This document shows, in pieces, positions 47,117 to 56,297 of a stretch of 64,000 bases of DNA. Position numbers and translations under genes: made by a program. Source of the stretch: Halopseudomonas formosensis (GTDB lineage Bacteria; Pseudomonadota; Gammaproteobacteria; Pseudomonadales; Pseudomonadaceae); assembly GCF_900115905.1 (NCBI RefSeq), contig NZ_FOYD01000002.1:372001-436000 (forward strand), given 5' to 3'. The first letter of the stretch is position 1. Every line of letters starts with the position of its first letter. The notes under the pieces are model-generated. The model ran no database searches and was not told the DNA's origin. It worked only from the letters and a program-made list of their open reading frames with translations.

Positions 47117-47131
47117 ATAGGCAAAAGCTAT
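47117..47131 (+). promoter_or_regulatory. OxyR-like site upstream of ahpC
   Basis: ATAG-N7-CTAT is present exactly, followed at the next turn by a degenerate second half (CTTAGGCTAAA). This is the OxyR recognition pattern. An AT-rich stretch with TTTAAT at 47155-47160 downstream may be the -10. ahpC starts about 100 bases further on. Confidence 0.6.
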
Positions 47132-47231
47132 TCAGCGCTTAGGCTAAATTTATTTTTAATATCCCAGGCAGGGGCCTATCATGGCCACTGTTTCCAACCC
47201 GCAAGACAAAAGCTCAACTAAGGAGTCTTCA

Positions 47232-47795
47232 ATGTCCGTTATCAATACTGAAATCAAGCCGTTTACCGCTCAGGCGTTCAAGAACGGCGAGTTCATCACC
47301 GTTACCGACGCTGACGTGAAGGGCAAGTGGGCCGTATTCTTCTTCTACCCCGCCGACTTCACCTTCGTCTGCCCCACCGAGCTGGGCGACGTTGCTGACC
47401 ACTACGAAGAGCTGCAGAAGCTGGGCGTGGAAGTCTACTCCGTGTCCACCGACACCCACTTCACCCACAAGGCGTGGCACGACAGCTCCGAAACCATCGG
47501 CAAGATCAAGTACACCATGATCGGCGACCCGACCATGCAGATCAGCCGCAACTTCGAGATCCTGCGTGAAGACCAGGGTCTGGCCAACCGCGGTACCTTC
47601 ATCGTTGACCCGCAGGGCATCATCCAGGCTGTGGAAATCACTGCCGAAGGTATCGGCCGTAACGCTGCCGACCTGCTGCGCAAGATCAAGGCTGCCCAGT
47701 ACGTAGCTGCCCACCCCGGCGAAGTCTGCCCGGCCAAGTGGGAAGAAGGCGAAGCCACTCTGGCTCCCTCGCTGGACCTGGTTGGCAAGATCTAA
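47232..47795 (+). CDS. ahpC: Alkyl hydroperoxide reductase subunit C (peroxiredoxin)
   Basis: A 187-residue typical 2-Cys peroxiredoxin that reduces H2O2 and organic peroxides. The peroxidatic C47 is in FVCPTEL and the resolving C166 in EVCPAKW. The start [11 protein letters not shown] at 47232 follows AGGAG; an in-frame ATG at 47181 is unlikely because it would add an unrelated leader. AhpF, its reductase, is the next gene. Confidence 0.97.
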   Translation: MSVINTEIKPFTAQAFKNGEFITVTDADVKGKWAVFFFYPADFTFVCPTELGDVADHYEELQKLGVEVYSVSTDTHFTHKAWHDSSETIGKIKYTMIGDPTMQISRNFEILREDQGLANRGTFIVDPQGIIQAVEITAEGIGRNAADLLRKIKAAQYVAAHPGEVCPAKWEEGEATLAPSLDLVGKI

Positions 47796-47804
47796 GTCAG
47801 CCTG

Positions 47805-47852
47805 AAACCCGGCCCGCCGTGGCGCGCTGCGCCCGGTTGGCGGGCCGGGTTT
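47805..47852 (+). terminator. Terminator between ahpC and ahpF
   Basis: A perfect 14-bp stem (AAACCCGGCCCGCC at 47805-47818 with its complement at 47839-47852) is followed by CTTTTCTTT. It ends 10 bases after the ahpC stop, enough to terminate much of the ahpC transcript. Confidence 0.85.
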
Positions 47853-47896
47853 CTTTTCTTTGCCTGTCCGAGCTGGCAGGCCAAAGAAAAGAAACC
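47848..47896 (+). other. Second hairpin overlapping the ahpC terminator
   Basis: GGTTTCTTTTCTTTG (47848-47862) is complementary over 15 bases to 47882-47896, with an inner CCTG/CAGG pair. Its left arm uses the last 5 bases of the terminator stem and the whole T tract, so the two structures cannot form fully at once. ahpF begins 35 bases downstream. Confidence 0.7.
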
Positions 47897-47930
47897 CTCC
47901 CTATCCACCCTATTCCAGGACACGCATACC

Positions 47931-49502
47931 ATGTTAGATGCCAATCTGAAGAAGCAACTGGACACCTACCTGCAGAATATCGCCAAGCCGATTGAAGTCA
48001 GCGTGTCCGTAGACGACAGCCCCAAGAGCAAGGAGCTCTACGAACTGGCGGCTGAAATCGCCGAGATGTCGAGCAAGATCACCCTGAAGGATGCCGCCGA
48101 CAAGCGCACCCCGAGCATGGGTGTTGCCGCCGCCGGGGAAACCCCGCGGGTCCGCTTTGCCGGTATCCCCATGGGCCACGAGTTCACCTCGCTGGTACTG
48201 GCGCTGCTGCAGGCCGGTGGTCACCCGTCCAAGGCTGATCCGGCACTGCTGGAGCAGATCCGCAACCTGCAGGGCGAGTTCCACTTCGAGACCTATATCT
48301 CGCTGTCCTGCCAGAACTGCCCGGACGTGGTACAGGCGTTGAACCTGATGTCGACCCTGAACCCGAACATCACCCATGTGATGATCGATGGCGCCCTGTT
48401 CAAGGACGAGGTCGAGAGCCGCCAGATCATGGCTGTGCCCACCGTGTTCCTGAACGGCGAACACTTCGGCCAGGGCCGCATGACGCTGGCCGAGATCGTC
48501 AACAAGATCGACAGTGGCGCGGCCGAGCGCAAGGCGGCCGAGCTGAACGAGAAGGGTCCCTACGAAGTGCTGATCGTCGGCGGTGGCCCGGCCGGCGCCT
48601 CGGCAGCCATCTATGCTGCGCGCAAGGGCATTCGCACCGGTCTGGTGGCCGAGCGTTTCGGCGGCCAGGTAATGGATACCGTGGGTATCGAGAACTTCAT
48701 TTCCGTGCCCTACACCGAGGGTCCGAAACTGGTTGCCAGCCTGGAGCAGCACGTCAAGGAGTACGACATTGACGTGATCACCGAGCAGAGCGCGGCCAAA
48801 CTGACCAGCAATGGCCTGATCGAGATCGAGCTGGCCAGCGGCGCTACCCTGCGCAGCAAGTCGGTGATCCTGGCCACCGGTGCCCGCTGGCGCGAAATGA
48901 ACGTGCCCGGCGAGCAGGAATACCGCGGCAAGGGCGTGGCCTACTGCCCGCACTGTGACGGCCCGCTGTTCAAGGGCAAGCGTGTGGCGGTGATCGGTGG
49001 TGGCAACTCCGGTATCGAGGCGGCCATCGACCTGGCCGGTATCGTCGAGCATGTGACCGTGCTGGAATTCAGCGACACCCTGCGTGCCGATGAGGTCCTG
49101 CAGCGCAAGGCCCGTTCGCTGCCGAACGTCGAGATCATCATGAACGCCGCTACCACTGAAGTGCGTGGTGATGGCAGCAAGGTGGTGGGTCTGACCTACA
49201 CCGATCGCAAGACCGGCGAAAGCCACCAGGTGGACGTGGCGGGTATCTTCGTCCAGATCGGTCTGATTCCCAACACCGACTGGCTGAAGGACAGCGAGGT
49301 CAAGCTGACCCGCTTCGGCGAGATCGAGATCGATGCCCGTGGTGCCACGTCGGTACCGGGTGTATTTGCCGCCGGGGACGTGACTACCGTTCCCTTCAAG
49401 CAGATCATCATCTCCATGGGCGCGGGCGCCACTGCTTCGCTGGCGGCCTTCGACCACCTGATCCGCACCTCTGCAGGTGCCGAGGAAAAGGCTACCGCCT
49501 GA
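47931..49502 (+). CDS. ahpF: Alkyl hydroperoxide reductase subunit F
   Basis: A 523-residue flavoprotein that transfers electrons from NADH to AhpC. The N-terminal double thioredoxin-fold domain (about residues 1-200) carries the dithiol SCQNC. The thioredoxin-reductase-like part has FAD motif [10 protein letters not shown], the redox pair in YCPHCDG, a second nucleotide motif [11 protein letters not shown] and the C-terminal FAD motif [16 protein letters not shown]. Confidence 0.97.
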   Translation: MLDANLKKQLDTYLQNIAKPIEVSVSVDDSPKSKELYELAAEIAEMSSKITLKDAADKRTPSMGVAAAGETPRVRFAGIPMGHEFTSLVLALLQAGGHPSKADPALLEQIRNLQGEFHFETYISLSCQNCPDVVQALNLMSTLNPNITHVMIDGALFKDEVESRQIMAVPTVFLNGEHFGQGRMTLAEIVNKIDSGAAERKAAELNEKGPYEVLIVGGGPAGASAAIYAARKGIRTGLVAERFGGQVMDTVGIENFISVPYTEGPKLVASLEQHVKEYDIDVITEQSAAKLTSNGLIEIELASGATLRSKSVILATGARWREMNVPGEQEYRGKGVAYCPHCDGPLFKGKRVAVIGGGNSGIEAAIDLAGIVEHVTVLEFSDTLRADEVLQRKARSLPNVEIIMNAATTEVRGDGSKVVGLTYTDRKTGESHQVDVAGIFVQIGLIPNTDWLKDSEVKLTRFGEIEIDARGATSVPGVFAAGDVTTVPFKQIIISMGAGATASLAAFDHLIRTSAGAEEKATA

Positions 49503-49521
49503 TCCCCGCCCGCTGGAACCG

Positions 49522-49547
49522 ACAACCGCACCCTTGGGTGCGGTTGT
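49522..49547 (+). terminator. Rho-independent terminator after ahpF
   Basis: ACAACCGCACCC (49522-49533) pairs with GGGTGCGGTTGT (49536-49547) with a 2-base loop, followed by TGCATTT. Confidence 0.8.
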
Positions 49548-49607
49548 TGCATTTCAGGCCGGTGAAAACCGCGAGCTTACATCGAGCCACTGTCCATAAC
49601 GCAGCGG

Positions 49608-51095
49608 CTACTTCCGCCCCGTCAGCGATCCCAGCAATCCACGGGCCAGCTCCCGACCTATCTGCCTGGCCAGGGTCTGTACCGCCGAGCGCACCGTGGT
49701 ATTGATCACCCCATCGGTCACGCTCCGACTGGATGTACCCTTGCGGCCGTTGCGGGCCTCTGCCTTTTCCCTGGCTCGACTTTCAGCTTCGGCCTGTGCC
49801 TGCTTCGCCGAATGCTCGGCGCGCTGGGCGAGAATCTCGTAGGCGGATTCGCGGTCAATGCCACGCTCGTAGCGCCCTGCCAGCGGCGAGGCCTGGAACA
49901 GGGCTGCACGTTCCGTCTCGTTCAGGACACCAATGCGTGAGCGCGGAGGAGCCATGAGGGTACGCTCAACGACCGAGGGGCGGCCCTTTTCATCCAGTAC
50001 GCTGACCAGCGCCTCGCCCACCGCCAGCTCCGTCAGTACCGCCCGGGTATCGAAGGCGGGATTGCTGCGAAAGCCGTCGGCCACGGCCTTGAGCGCCTTC
50101 TGCTCCCTGGGGGTATAGGCGCGCAGGGCGTGCTGGATACGCAGGCCCAGCTGGGCCAGTACCGCGTCGGGAAGATCGCTGGGTGACTGGGTGACGAAGA
50201 ACACCCCTACCCCCTTGGAGCGAATGAGCCGGACCACCTGCTCGATGCGCTCATGCAGAACCTTCGGCGTGCGGTCGAACAGCAGGTGCGCCTCATCGAA
50301 GAACAACACCAGGCGCGGCCGGTCGGCATCGCCCTGTTCCGGCAGCTGTTCATGCAGCTCCGAAAGCAGCCACAGCAGGAAGCTGGCGTAGACCCGGGGC
50401 GATTCCTGGATCAGCTTGCCGGCTTCGAGAAGATGGATATGGGCGCGGCCGGAGAGATCGCGCTGCATCAGATCCGCCAGCTGCAGGGCCGGCTCGCCGA
50501 ACAGCCGCTCGGCGCCCTGCTGTTGCAGTATTACCAGCCGGCGCTGGATGGCCTGGATGCTGGCCGGGGAAATACCGCCACTGACGGTGGCCAGCTCCTC
50601 GGGGGCGCGCAGCAGCCAGTCCAGCAGCGCCTGCAGGTCCTTGAGATCCAGCAGCAGGAGGCCTTGCTGATCGGCCCAGGCGAATACGCCGTAGAGCGCG
50701 GCCAGCTGATTGTCATTGAGGTCCAGCAGGCTGGCCAGCAACAGCGGTCCCATCTCGCTGATGGTCGTGCGCAATGGATGGCCGCGGTCACCGAGGATGT
50801 CCCAGAACACCACGGGCACCGATTCGGGCTGCCACTCCAGACCCGGCATCAGCGCCCGTCGCTTGTCGATACCGGCAGAAGGCGCAGCGGCGGCAGCCAC
50901 ACCGGACAGATCGCCCTTGATATCGGCGGCGAATACCGGCACGCCGGCTCTGGCAAAGCCCTCGGCCAGTACCTGCAGGGTAACTGTCTTGCCGGTGCCG
51001 GTGGCCCCGGCGATCAGACCGTGGCGGTTGCACATGTTCAGGGGCTGGCTGATCACGCGGCCATCGGCGCCGCCCAGCTGCAGAGATGGAATCAT
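49608..51095 (-). CDS. HerA-like ATPase, DUF853 family (YjgR type)
   Basis: A 495-residue cytosolic P-loop ATPase. Walker A is GATGTGKTVTL and Walker B LVLFFDEAHLLFD, followed by VFFVTQSPSDLPD and an arginine-rich region. The C terminus (about residues 400-495) is a charged helical segment ending in a GRELARGLLGSLTGRK-like amphipathic tail. The family is related to HerA/FtsK translocases; its cellular job is not established. The start MIPSLQLG at 51095 has GGAGG upstream; the longer open frame is not family-like. Confidence 0.88.
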   Translation of the reverse strand: MIPSLQLGGADGRVISQPLNMCNRHGLIAGATGTGKTVTLQVLAEGFARAGVPVFAADIKGDLSGVAAAAAPSAGIDKRRALMPGLEWQPESVPVVFWDILGDRGHPLRTTISEMGPLLLASLLDLNDNQLAALYGVFAWADQQGLLLLDLKDLQALLDWLLRAPEELATVSGGISPASIQAIQRRLVILQQQGAERLFGEPALQLADLMQRDLSGRAHIHLLEAGKLIQESPRVYASFLLWLLSELHEQLPEQGDADRPRLVLFFDEAHLLFDRTPKVLHERIEQVVRLIRSKGVGVFFVTQSPSDLPDAVLAQLGLRIQHALRAYTPREQKALKAVADGFRSNPAFDTRAVLTELAVGEALVSVLDEKGRPSVVERTLMAPPRSRIGVLNETERAALFQASPLAGRYERGIDRESAYEILAQRAEHSAKQAQAEAESRAREKAEARNGRKGTSSRSVTDGVINTTVRSAVQTLARQIGRELARGLLGSLTGRK

Positions 51096-51130
51096 GAAAG
51101 GTACGCCTCCCTGTGTGGCCGCGGCGGTCG

Positions 51131-51547
51131 TTATCGTCGGGGGGCGCCGTGGTCGTTGTAATTCTTCAGTACCCGCAGCAGATCCCGCCGACTGATCTGC
51201 CCGACCAACCGGCCCTGCTCGGTAACCGGCAGGCGCCGACGGCGGTGGGTGACAAAGTGTTCTGCAACCTTGAGGATATCCGCATCGGCATCGATGGTTT
51301 CCACCACCTCGCTCATCAACGAGCGGACAGTACCGCAACTTTCCTCGAAATAGGCTCCGCTGAGAATACCCCGCAGGCAGTCGCTCTCCGACAGCACCCC
51401 CACCAGACTGCCGGAGGCATCCACCACCGGGGCGCTGCACAGCCGGTTCGTCAGCAGAATGTCGATGGCCTGGAAAAGATGGGTTTCCGGGGACAGGGTG
51501 ACTGCCTCCCGGTTCATGTAGTCACGGACCTTTATGGATCTGAACAT
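51131..51547 (-). CDS. CBS-domain pair protein
   Basis: A 138-residue cytosolic protein made of two CBS motifs (about residues 8-62 and 75-130; for example NRLCSAPVVDASGSLVGVLSESD and RRRLPVTEQGRLVGQISRRD). Such pairs bind adenosine nucleotides and act as energy sensors. Its partner is unknown. It lies 35 bases upstream of the HerA-like ATPase gene in the same direction, so co-expression is likely. Confidence 0.88.
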   Translation of the reverse strand: MFRSIKVRDYMNREAVTLSPETHLFQAIDILLTNRLCSAPVVDASGSLVGVLSESDCLRGILSGAYFEESCGTVRSLMSEVVETIDADADILKVAEHFVTHRRRRLPVTEQGRLVGQISRRDLLRVLKNYNDHGAPRR

Positions 51548-51602
51548 GGTGCGTCTCCCCTGCCGTCATTGGCACCGGGCAGGGGTTCAGCAACAGACGG
51601 TC

Positions 51603-52454
51603 TCAGGCAAATACAACCGTCTTGTTGTCATGAACCACCACCCGGTCTTCCAAGTGATAGCGCAAACCACGGGAAAGCACCATTTTTTCCACATCCTTTC
51701 CGAGGCGGACCATATCTTCCACATTATCTCTGTGGCTTATACGCACCACGTCCTGTTCGATAATAGGACCGGCATCCAGCTCCTTGGTAACATAGTGACA
51801 AGTTGCCCCTATGAGTTTCACTCCGCGGGTCGCGGCCTGATGATAAGGCCGGGCACCAACAAAGGACGGCAGGAAGCTGTGGTGAATATTGATTACCCGA
51901 CCGGCATATTCTTCACAGAGACTTGCGGGCAATATCTGCATATAGCGCGCCAGTACAATACAATCGGCCTGTTGTTCATTTACCAGTCGAGTAACTTCGT
52001 CGAAGGCCGGTGTCTTGTCCTTGGGATCAACTGGCACATGGTGGAAAGGAATACCGTGCCACTCCACCATACTGCGCAGATCATCATGGTTGGAAATGAC
52101 GCTGGTAATTTCACAGTCCAGCTCGCCGCTGTGGAAACGGTGCAGCAGATCAGCCAGGCAATGGGACTCGCGACTGGCCATCAATACGACTTTCTTACGT
52201 TCGGCTGAATCACTGACGCGCCACTGCATGCCGAACTCCCTGGCGATGGGCGCAAACACGGTGCGCAGCCCATCGGCATCAAACGGCAGGGAATCGGCCC
52301 GGATCTCATGGCGCATGAAGAACCAGCCGGAGAGGTTGTCGGAATGATGGCTGGCCTCGGTAATCCAGCCGTTATAGGTTGCCAGCAGGTTACTGACCTT
52401 GGCCACTATCCCCACACGGTCGGGGCAGGCAATTACCAGACGAAAGGTTCGCAT
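51603..52454 (-). CDS. purU: Formyltetrahydrofolate deformylase
   Basis: A 283-residue cytosolic enzyme that hydrolyses 10-formyl-THF to formate and THF, balancing one-carbon pools. An N-terminal ACT domain (about residues 1-85, RLVIACPDRVGIVAKV) is followed by the formyl-transferase fold with catalytic NIHHSFLPSF and GATCHYVTKELDAGPIIEQD. It diverges from mvaT. Confidence 0.95.
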   Translation of the reverse strand: MRTFRLVIACPDRVGIVAKVSNLLATYNGWITEASHHSDNLSGWFFMRHEIRADSLPFDADGLRTVFAPIAREFGMQWRVSDSAERKKVVLMASRESHCLADLLHRFHSGELDCEITSVISNHDDLRSMVEWHGIPFHHVPVDPKDKTPAFDEVTRLVNEQQADCIVLARYMQILPASLCEEYAGRVINIHHSFLPSFVGARPYHQAATRGVKLIGATCHYVTKELDAGPIIEQDVVRISHRDNVEDMVRLGKDVEKMVLSRGLRYHLEDRVVVHDNKTVVFA

Positions 52455-52629
52455 CAGGTCTCACTCCAGAGTCCGGTTCTGCGCCGCTGCCCGGATCAGG
52501 GCGCGGCGGAACCGATGGCGGATCGAAAGCGGCGTATTCTACTCGCCCCCGAGGAAAATTTCAGCAACCGGCGGGCCCGTCCGGCGCCCACCAGACACAA
52601 ATGGAATTGCAGTCCGCGAAGCCGTTTTC

Positions 52630-52659
52630 TTGTACAACTAACGGAATATAAACTAGTAT
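52630..52659 (+). promoter_or_regulatory. Candidate promoter of mvaT
   Basis: TTGTAC (52630-52635) and TAGTAT (52654-52659) are 18 bases apart in an AT-rich stretch with the small palindrome ACTA-N4-TAGT. Both hexamers are only fair matches. The AT-rich context is itself a likely target of H-NS-type autoregulation. Confidence 0.4.
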
Positions 52660-52701
52660 TAGTCCACTATTTCATGCACCCCATTAATGAGGCTGTGTAC
52701 C

Positions 52702-53073
52702 ATGTCCATGCTGCAACAGTATCGTCAGATTGAAGATACCATTCGCGAGCTGAGCGAAAAGCTCAAGTCGCTGTCCAACGATGAGAAACTGAAGAAAGAA
52801 ATCGAGTTTGAAAAGAAACTCGCCGCATTGATGGAGCAGTACGGAAAAAGCGTTAAAGATGTCATCGCCATCATTGACCCTGACAACAAGATCAGCGCAC
52901 CGGTCCGCACCACCAGCGCCCCTGCCAAACGGGCACGCCGGGTAAAGCAGTACAAGAACCCGCACACCGGTGAAGTAATCAAAACCAAAGGCGGAAACCA
53001 CAAGGAACTCAAGGCGTGGAAAGAGAAATACGGCGCCGATACAGTGGAAAGCTGGGCGACCATTCTAGACTGA
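52702..53073 (+). CDS. mvaT: MvaT-family H-NS-like nucleoid protein
   Basis: A 123-residue xenogeneic silencer of AT-rich DNA. The N-terminal half is a coiled-coil oligomerisation region (YRQIEDTIRELSEKLKSL). The C-terminal half holds the MvaT DNA-binding core RRVKQYKNPHTGEV and KGGNHKELKAWKEKYG, with the family ending VESWATILD. Start MSMLQQYR at 52702 was chosen by length. This family is restricted to pseudomonads, so it is the best taxon marker in the window. Confidence 0.95.
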   Translation: MSMLQQYRQIEDTIRELSEKLKSLSNDEKLKKEIEFEKKLAALMEQYGKSVKDVIAIIDPDNKISAPVRTTSAPAKRARRVKQYKNPHTGEVIKTKGGNHKELKAWKEKYGADTVESWATILD

Positions 53074-53095
53074 CCCATAGTTCCGCGTGAAAATT

Positions 53096-53130
53096 AAAAA
53101 GCCCCCGCAAGTTAGTTGACGGGGCTTTTT
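53096..53130 (+). terminator. Terminator after mvaT
   Basis: AAAAAGCCCC (53096-53105) pairs with GGGGCTTTTT (53121-53130); a T run continues. The A run makes it usable on the minus strand for sbcB as well. Confidence 0.85.
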
Positions 53131-53174
53131 TCATGCTGCTTTCATGCTCTCTTCATGAGTTCGTCACCAGGCCG

Positions 53175-54626
53175 TCATCGGCCACCAGGCAGCTGCAGTC
53201 GCGTTGCCAGCTCACGGGCATAGTGCTCCCATTGTTCAAGCAGTTGCCGCTGCCCCTCCGAGGCTTCCGGTAACAACCGTCGAATTTCTCCCATGAAGCT
53301 GTCGAGGGTGATGCCGGCGCCCGGCAACTCCCCACTCAATTTGCGACGACAGAACGCCAGCCACTGATGGGTTTCCTCGGCATTCAGCGACTCGGGGAAG
53401 TTTCTGGCACGGTAGCGCGGCAGCATGTCGACCAGACGCTGATCCTCAAGCGGCCAGCGGGTTCGGGCCAGTCCGACTCCATCGGTTTCGCGGATGGCCT
53501 CCAGCAGGCGGCGGTCCCGATCCGACATGAAGCCGTCATACAGCAGGGTTTCCGCCTCCACTTCCGGCTCGGCCGGGCCGGGTTGCTCACTGTAGATGGT
53601 ATCCAGCCGGCCCTTGAGCCCCTCGCGCCACTGCCCCAGCTGCTCGGCACGCGACAGCAGCAGCGGCATGTCCAGCTGCAGGCGCTCGATGTCCACCGGT
53701 CGCAGTACACGGGCCTCGGCCAGCACCGGACACTTGTTGATATGCACCAGTTTGAGACCGGGACGCTGCTCACCCGGCGCCAGCTCCTCGGTGCGCGTGT
53801 ACAGCCGCTGACGCAGCTGCTCCGGAGGCAGTTCCTGGAGCATGTCCGGTGCAACAGCCAGATCCCAGACGATCAGCGCATTGCGATTGCGCGGGTGCCA
53901 GGCCAGGGGCAGGACCAGCGCCAGGCCGCTGCGCTCACGACCGAAGCGACCGGAAACATGGACCAGCGGGCGCACCTGCTGAAGATCCACCAGGGCCGAT
54001 ACCCGATGCTTGTCGCGCAGCTGATAGAGGTAGTCGTAGAGGCGCGGCTGGGCCTGCCGGAGCAACCGTGCCATGGCGATGGTGGCCCGTACGTCGGCCA
54101 GCGCATCGTGGGCCTGACCGTGGTCTATGCCGTTGGCGGCTGTCAGCAGCTCCAGCCGGAAGCTGGTGAAGCCGTCCTGCTGGGGCCACTCGATGCCCTC
54201 CGGGCGCAGGGCATGGGCAGTACGCAGTGCATCGAGCAGATCCCAGCGGCTGTTGCCCCCCTGCCATTCACGGGCATAGGGATCGAAATAGTTGCGATAG
54301 AGTGAGAAGCGGGTCATCTCGTCGTCGTAGCGCAGGCTGTTGTACCCGGCGGTGCAGGTGCCGGGCCTGGCCATCTGTTCATGCAGCAGGTGCATGAACC
54401 GGGCTTCCGGCAAACCGCGCTGGACCCGCGCCGGATCAATGCCGGTCACCAGGCAGGCCATGGGATGGGGCAGAACATCTTCAGCAAGACGGCAATCGAT
54501 ACACAGCGGCTCGTCTATCTCTTCCAGCTGCTCGTTGGTTCGCACCCCTGCTACCTGCAGCGGTCGATCCCGGCGCGGATCGATGCCCGTTGCCTCGAAG
54601 TCATACCAGAAAATACTGTTACCCAT
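53175..54626 (-). CDS. sbcB: Exodeoxyribonuclease I
   Basis: A 483-residue 3'-5' single-strand DNA exonuclease used in recombination and mismatch repair. The DEDD nuclease part starts MGNSIFWYDFEATGIDP with the first acidic pair, then YNSLRYDDEMTRFSLYRN and HDALADVRATIAMARLL with later acidic residues. SH3-like and helical C-terminal domains complete the family length. The start at 54626 lies after GGGGAAAC. Confidence 0.95.
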   Translation of the reverse strand: MGNSIFWYDFEATGIDPRRDRPLQVAGVRTNEQLEEIDEPLCIDCRLAEDVLPHPMACLVTGIDPARVQRGLPEARFMHLLHEQMARPGTCTAGYNSLRYDDEMTRFSLYRNYFDPYAREWQGGNSRWDLLDALRTAHALRPEGIEWPQQDGFTSFRLELLTAANGIDHGQAHDALADVRATIAMARLLRQAQPRLYDYLYQLRDKHRVSALVDLQQVRPLVHVSGRFGRERSGLALVLPLAWHPRNRNALIVWDLAVAPDMLQELPPEQLRQRLYTRTEELAPGEQRPGLKLVHINKCPVLAEARVLRPVDIERLQLDMPLLLSRAEQLGQWREGLKGRLDTIYSEQPGPAEPEVEAETLLYDGFMSDRDRRLLEAIRETDGVGLARTRWPLEDQRLVDMLPRYRARNFPESLNAEETHQWLAFCRRKLSGELPGAGITLDSFMGEIRRLLPEASEGQRQLLEQWEHYARELATRLQLPGGR

Positions 54627-54704
54627 GGTGTTTCCCCGTTCCGGTGGCAGAAGCGGGATTGCCGAGCTGCCGTGAAGCAAGGCAGGGTACCTCAGCGAAG
54701 CCGT

Positions 54705-55106
54705 TCAGGCATCCGGTTGGTGGGTAAATGTGAAATAGCGCTGCAGTGCAATGGACAGACCGGCGAACACCTGCGGGTCGCTGATCAGGGCGAACCCGGC
54801 ATCATAATGCCCCGGCGTGAGATCCGGTCGGCACCAGCGGCTGTTGGCGCGAAACGGCAGCACGAACTCACCCTCGCCGCCCAGCGCCGGCAGATGCAGC
54901 TGCATGTCGTAGTCTTCGTCCAGCATCACCGGATAGGGGCTGATCAGCATGAACCCCTTGCAGGAGACGTTGGCCATGGTCCCCATGAAGTGACCGTCGA
55001 AACTGTTGAAGACGTTCAGATAGGCATGCAACTGATGCCGCGGTATACCGCGCTCCAGCCGCTTGACGGCGTCCTGCGCCGTTCCCTGGAAGGTCATCCC
55101 GGACAT
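54705..55106 (-). CDS. PilZ-domain protein
   Basis: A 133-residue protein with the c-di-GMP-binding signature in two parts: RGIPR (RxxxR) about residue 20 and ANVSCKGF (NxSxxG) about residue 45, followed by a beta barrel. It may be an adaptor linking c-di-GMP to motility or exopolysaccharide; no partner is adjacent. The start at 55106 was preferred for its ribosome-binding site; one 9 bases downstream is possible. A diguanylate cyclase is encoded at the window's end. Confidence 0.82.
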   Translation of the reverse strand: MSGMTFQGTAQDAVKRLERGIPRHQLHAYLNVFNSFDGHFMGTMANVSCKGFMLISPYPVMLDEDYDMQLHLPALGGEGEFVLPFRANSRWCRPDLTPGHYDAGFALISDPQVFAGLSIALQRYFTFTHQPDA

Positions 55107-55271
55107 AGCCCTTGCTCCGCAGAATATGGACACACAGAATTGGCAGGGGCGCGGCGTCGGGCGTGACTGCATGCTGGCGGCTCGTTCCCTGAACATCTGC
55201 ATCAGGATAGCCCACCGCCCGTGCCAGTCCAATAAACGGTGGTCGGAAGATGGACGGCAGCTTGCCGGTTA

Positions 55272-55285
55272 TTGATCTGGGTCAG
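55272..55285 (+). promoter_or_regulatory. ANR-like box upstream of the universal stress protein gene
   Basis: TTGATCTGGGTCAG matches 8 of 10 positions of TTGAT-N4-ATCAA. It lies 69 bases before the start codon. A -10 candidate CCTAAT at 55317-55322 would place the box near -50, slightly further than ideal. Confidence 0.5.
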
Positions 55286-55353
55286 CGCCGGTACCGAGGC
55301 AATTGACCTAGGCTGTCCTAATATCACTAGTGGACCAACAAGAGGCAGCGGGC

Positions 55354-56289
55354 ATGAACATCCAGCACATCATGGTGGTTATCGATCCAACCAGTGAAAA
55401 CGAGCAACCCTGCATGCGTCGGGCCGAGCAGCTGGCCGGCCACTATCCGCAGGCACGCTTCACTTTGTTTGTCTGCGACTATATTCCAGAACTCGAGGGA
55501 GGGCTGCTGTTCAGCAATGACCTGCTGGCCGAGGCGCGCAACAAGCTGCTCGGACACCGGGAGGAATATCTGGACCGGCTCGCCGCCCCCCTGCGCGCCC
55601 GCGGCCATATCGTCAATACCACCGCGGTGTGGGGCAAGCGCTTCGAACGGCATATCCTGCGCGCCGTGCATGAACAGCAACCGGATGCGGTGCTCAAGAC
55701 CGGACAGCGTCACAGTCTGCTCAAGCGTCTGGTTCTGAGCAACAGCGACTGGTTCCTGATCCGCTATTGCCCTGTCCCCCTTTGGCTGGTCAAGCAGCCC
55801 GATGCACCGCTGCAGCACATCTGCGCCAGTGTCGACCCCCTGCATGAGTCGGACAAGCCGGCGGCGCTGGATCACAAGATTCTCGACACCGCCCGCAAGC
55901 TCGCCGCTGAAGTCGCTGCCCGGCTGAGCGCAGTGCACTGCTACAACCCGCTGCCGCACACCCTGGCCTTCGATACCGGTCTGGTCGCCGACTACGACGG
56001 TTATGCTGCCGATGTGCGCCGCCAGCATGCCGACGCCTTCAGCGCCTTCGCCGCCGCCAGCGCCCTGTCCGAGGAGCAACAGCACCTGCTGACAGGCTAC
56101 CCGGAGCAGGCGATTCCGCAATTTGCCGCCGATAAGGGAGTGAACCTGCTTGTCATGGGCGCCATATCCCGCTCACGTATCGAAAGTGCGCTGATCGGAC
56201 ACACCGCCGAGCGTCTGCTGGAGGACGTGCCCTGCGACATGCTGATCATCAAGCCGGACGGCTTCGAGGATCCCTCACGCCCGGCCTGA
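55354..56289 (+). CDS. Universal stress protein, tandem-domain (UspE-like)
   Basis: A 311-residue cytosolic protein with two Usp domains (about 1-150 and 155-305). The second ends with the nucleotide-type motif VMGAISRSRIESALIGHTAERLLEDVPCDMLII. Tandem Usps are induced under oxygen limitation through ANR in P. aeruginosa, and the ANR-like box upstream agrees. It converges on eda with an 8-base gap. Confidence 0.9.
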   Translation: MNIQHIMVVIDPTSENEQPCMRRAEQLAGHYPQARFTLFVCDYIPELEGGLLFSNDLLAEARNKLLGHREEYLDRLAAPLRARGHIVNTTAVWGKRFERHILRAVHEQQPDAVLKTGQRHSLLKRLVLSNSDWFLIRYCPVPLWLVKQPDAPLQHICASVDPLHESDKPAALDHKILDTARKLAAEVAARLSAVHCYNPLPHTLAFDTGLVADYDGYAADVRRQHADAFSAFAAASALSEEQQHLLTGYPEQAIPQFAADKGVNLLVMGAISRSRIESALIGHTAERLLEDVPCDMLIIKPDGFEDPSRPA

Positions 56290-56297
56290 GGCCGGGA

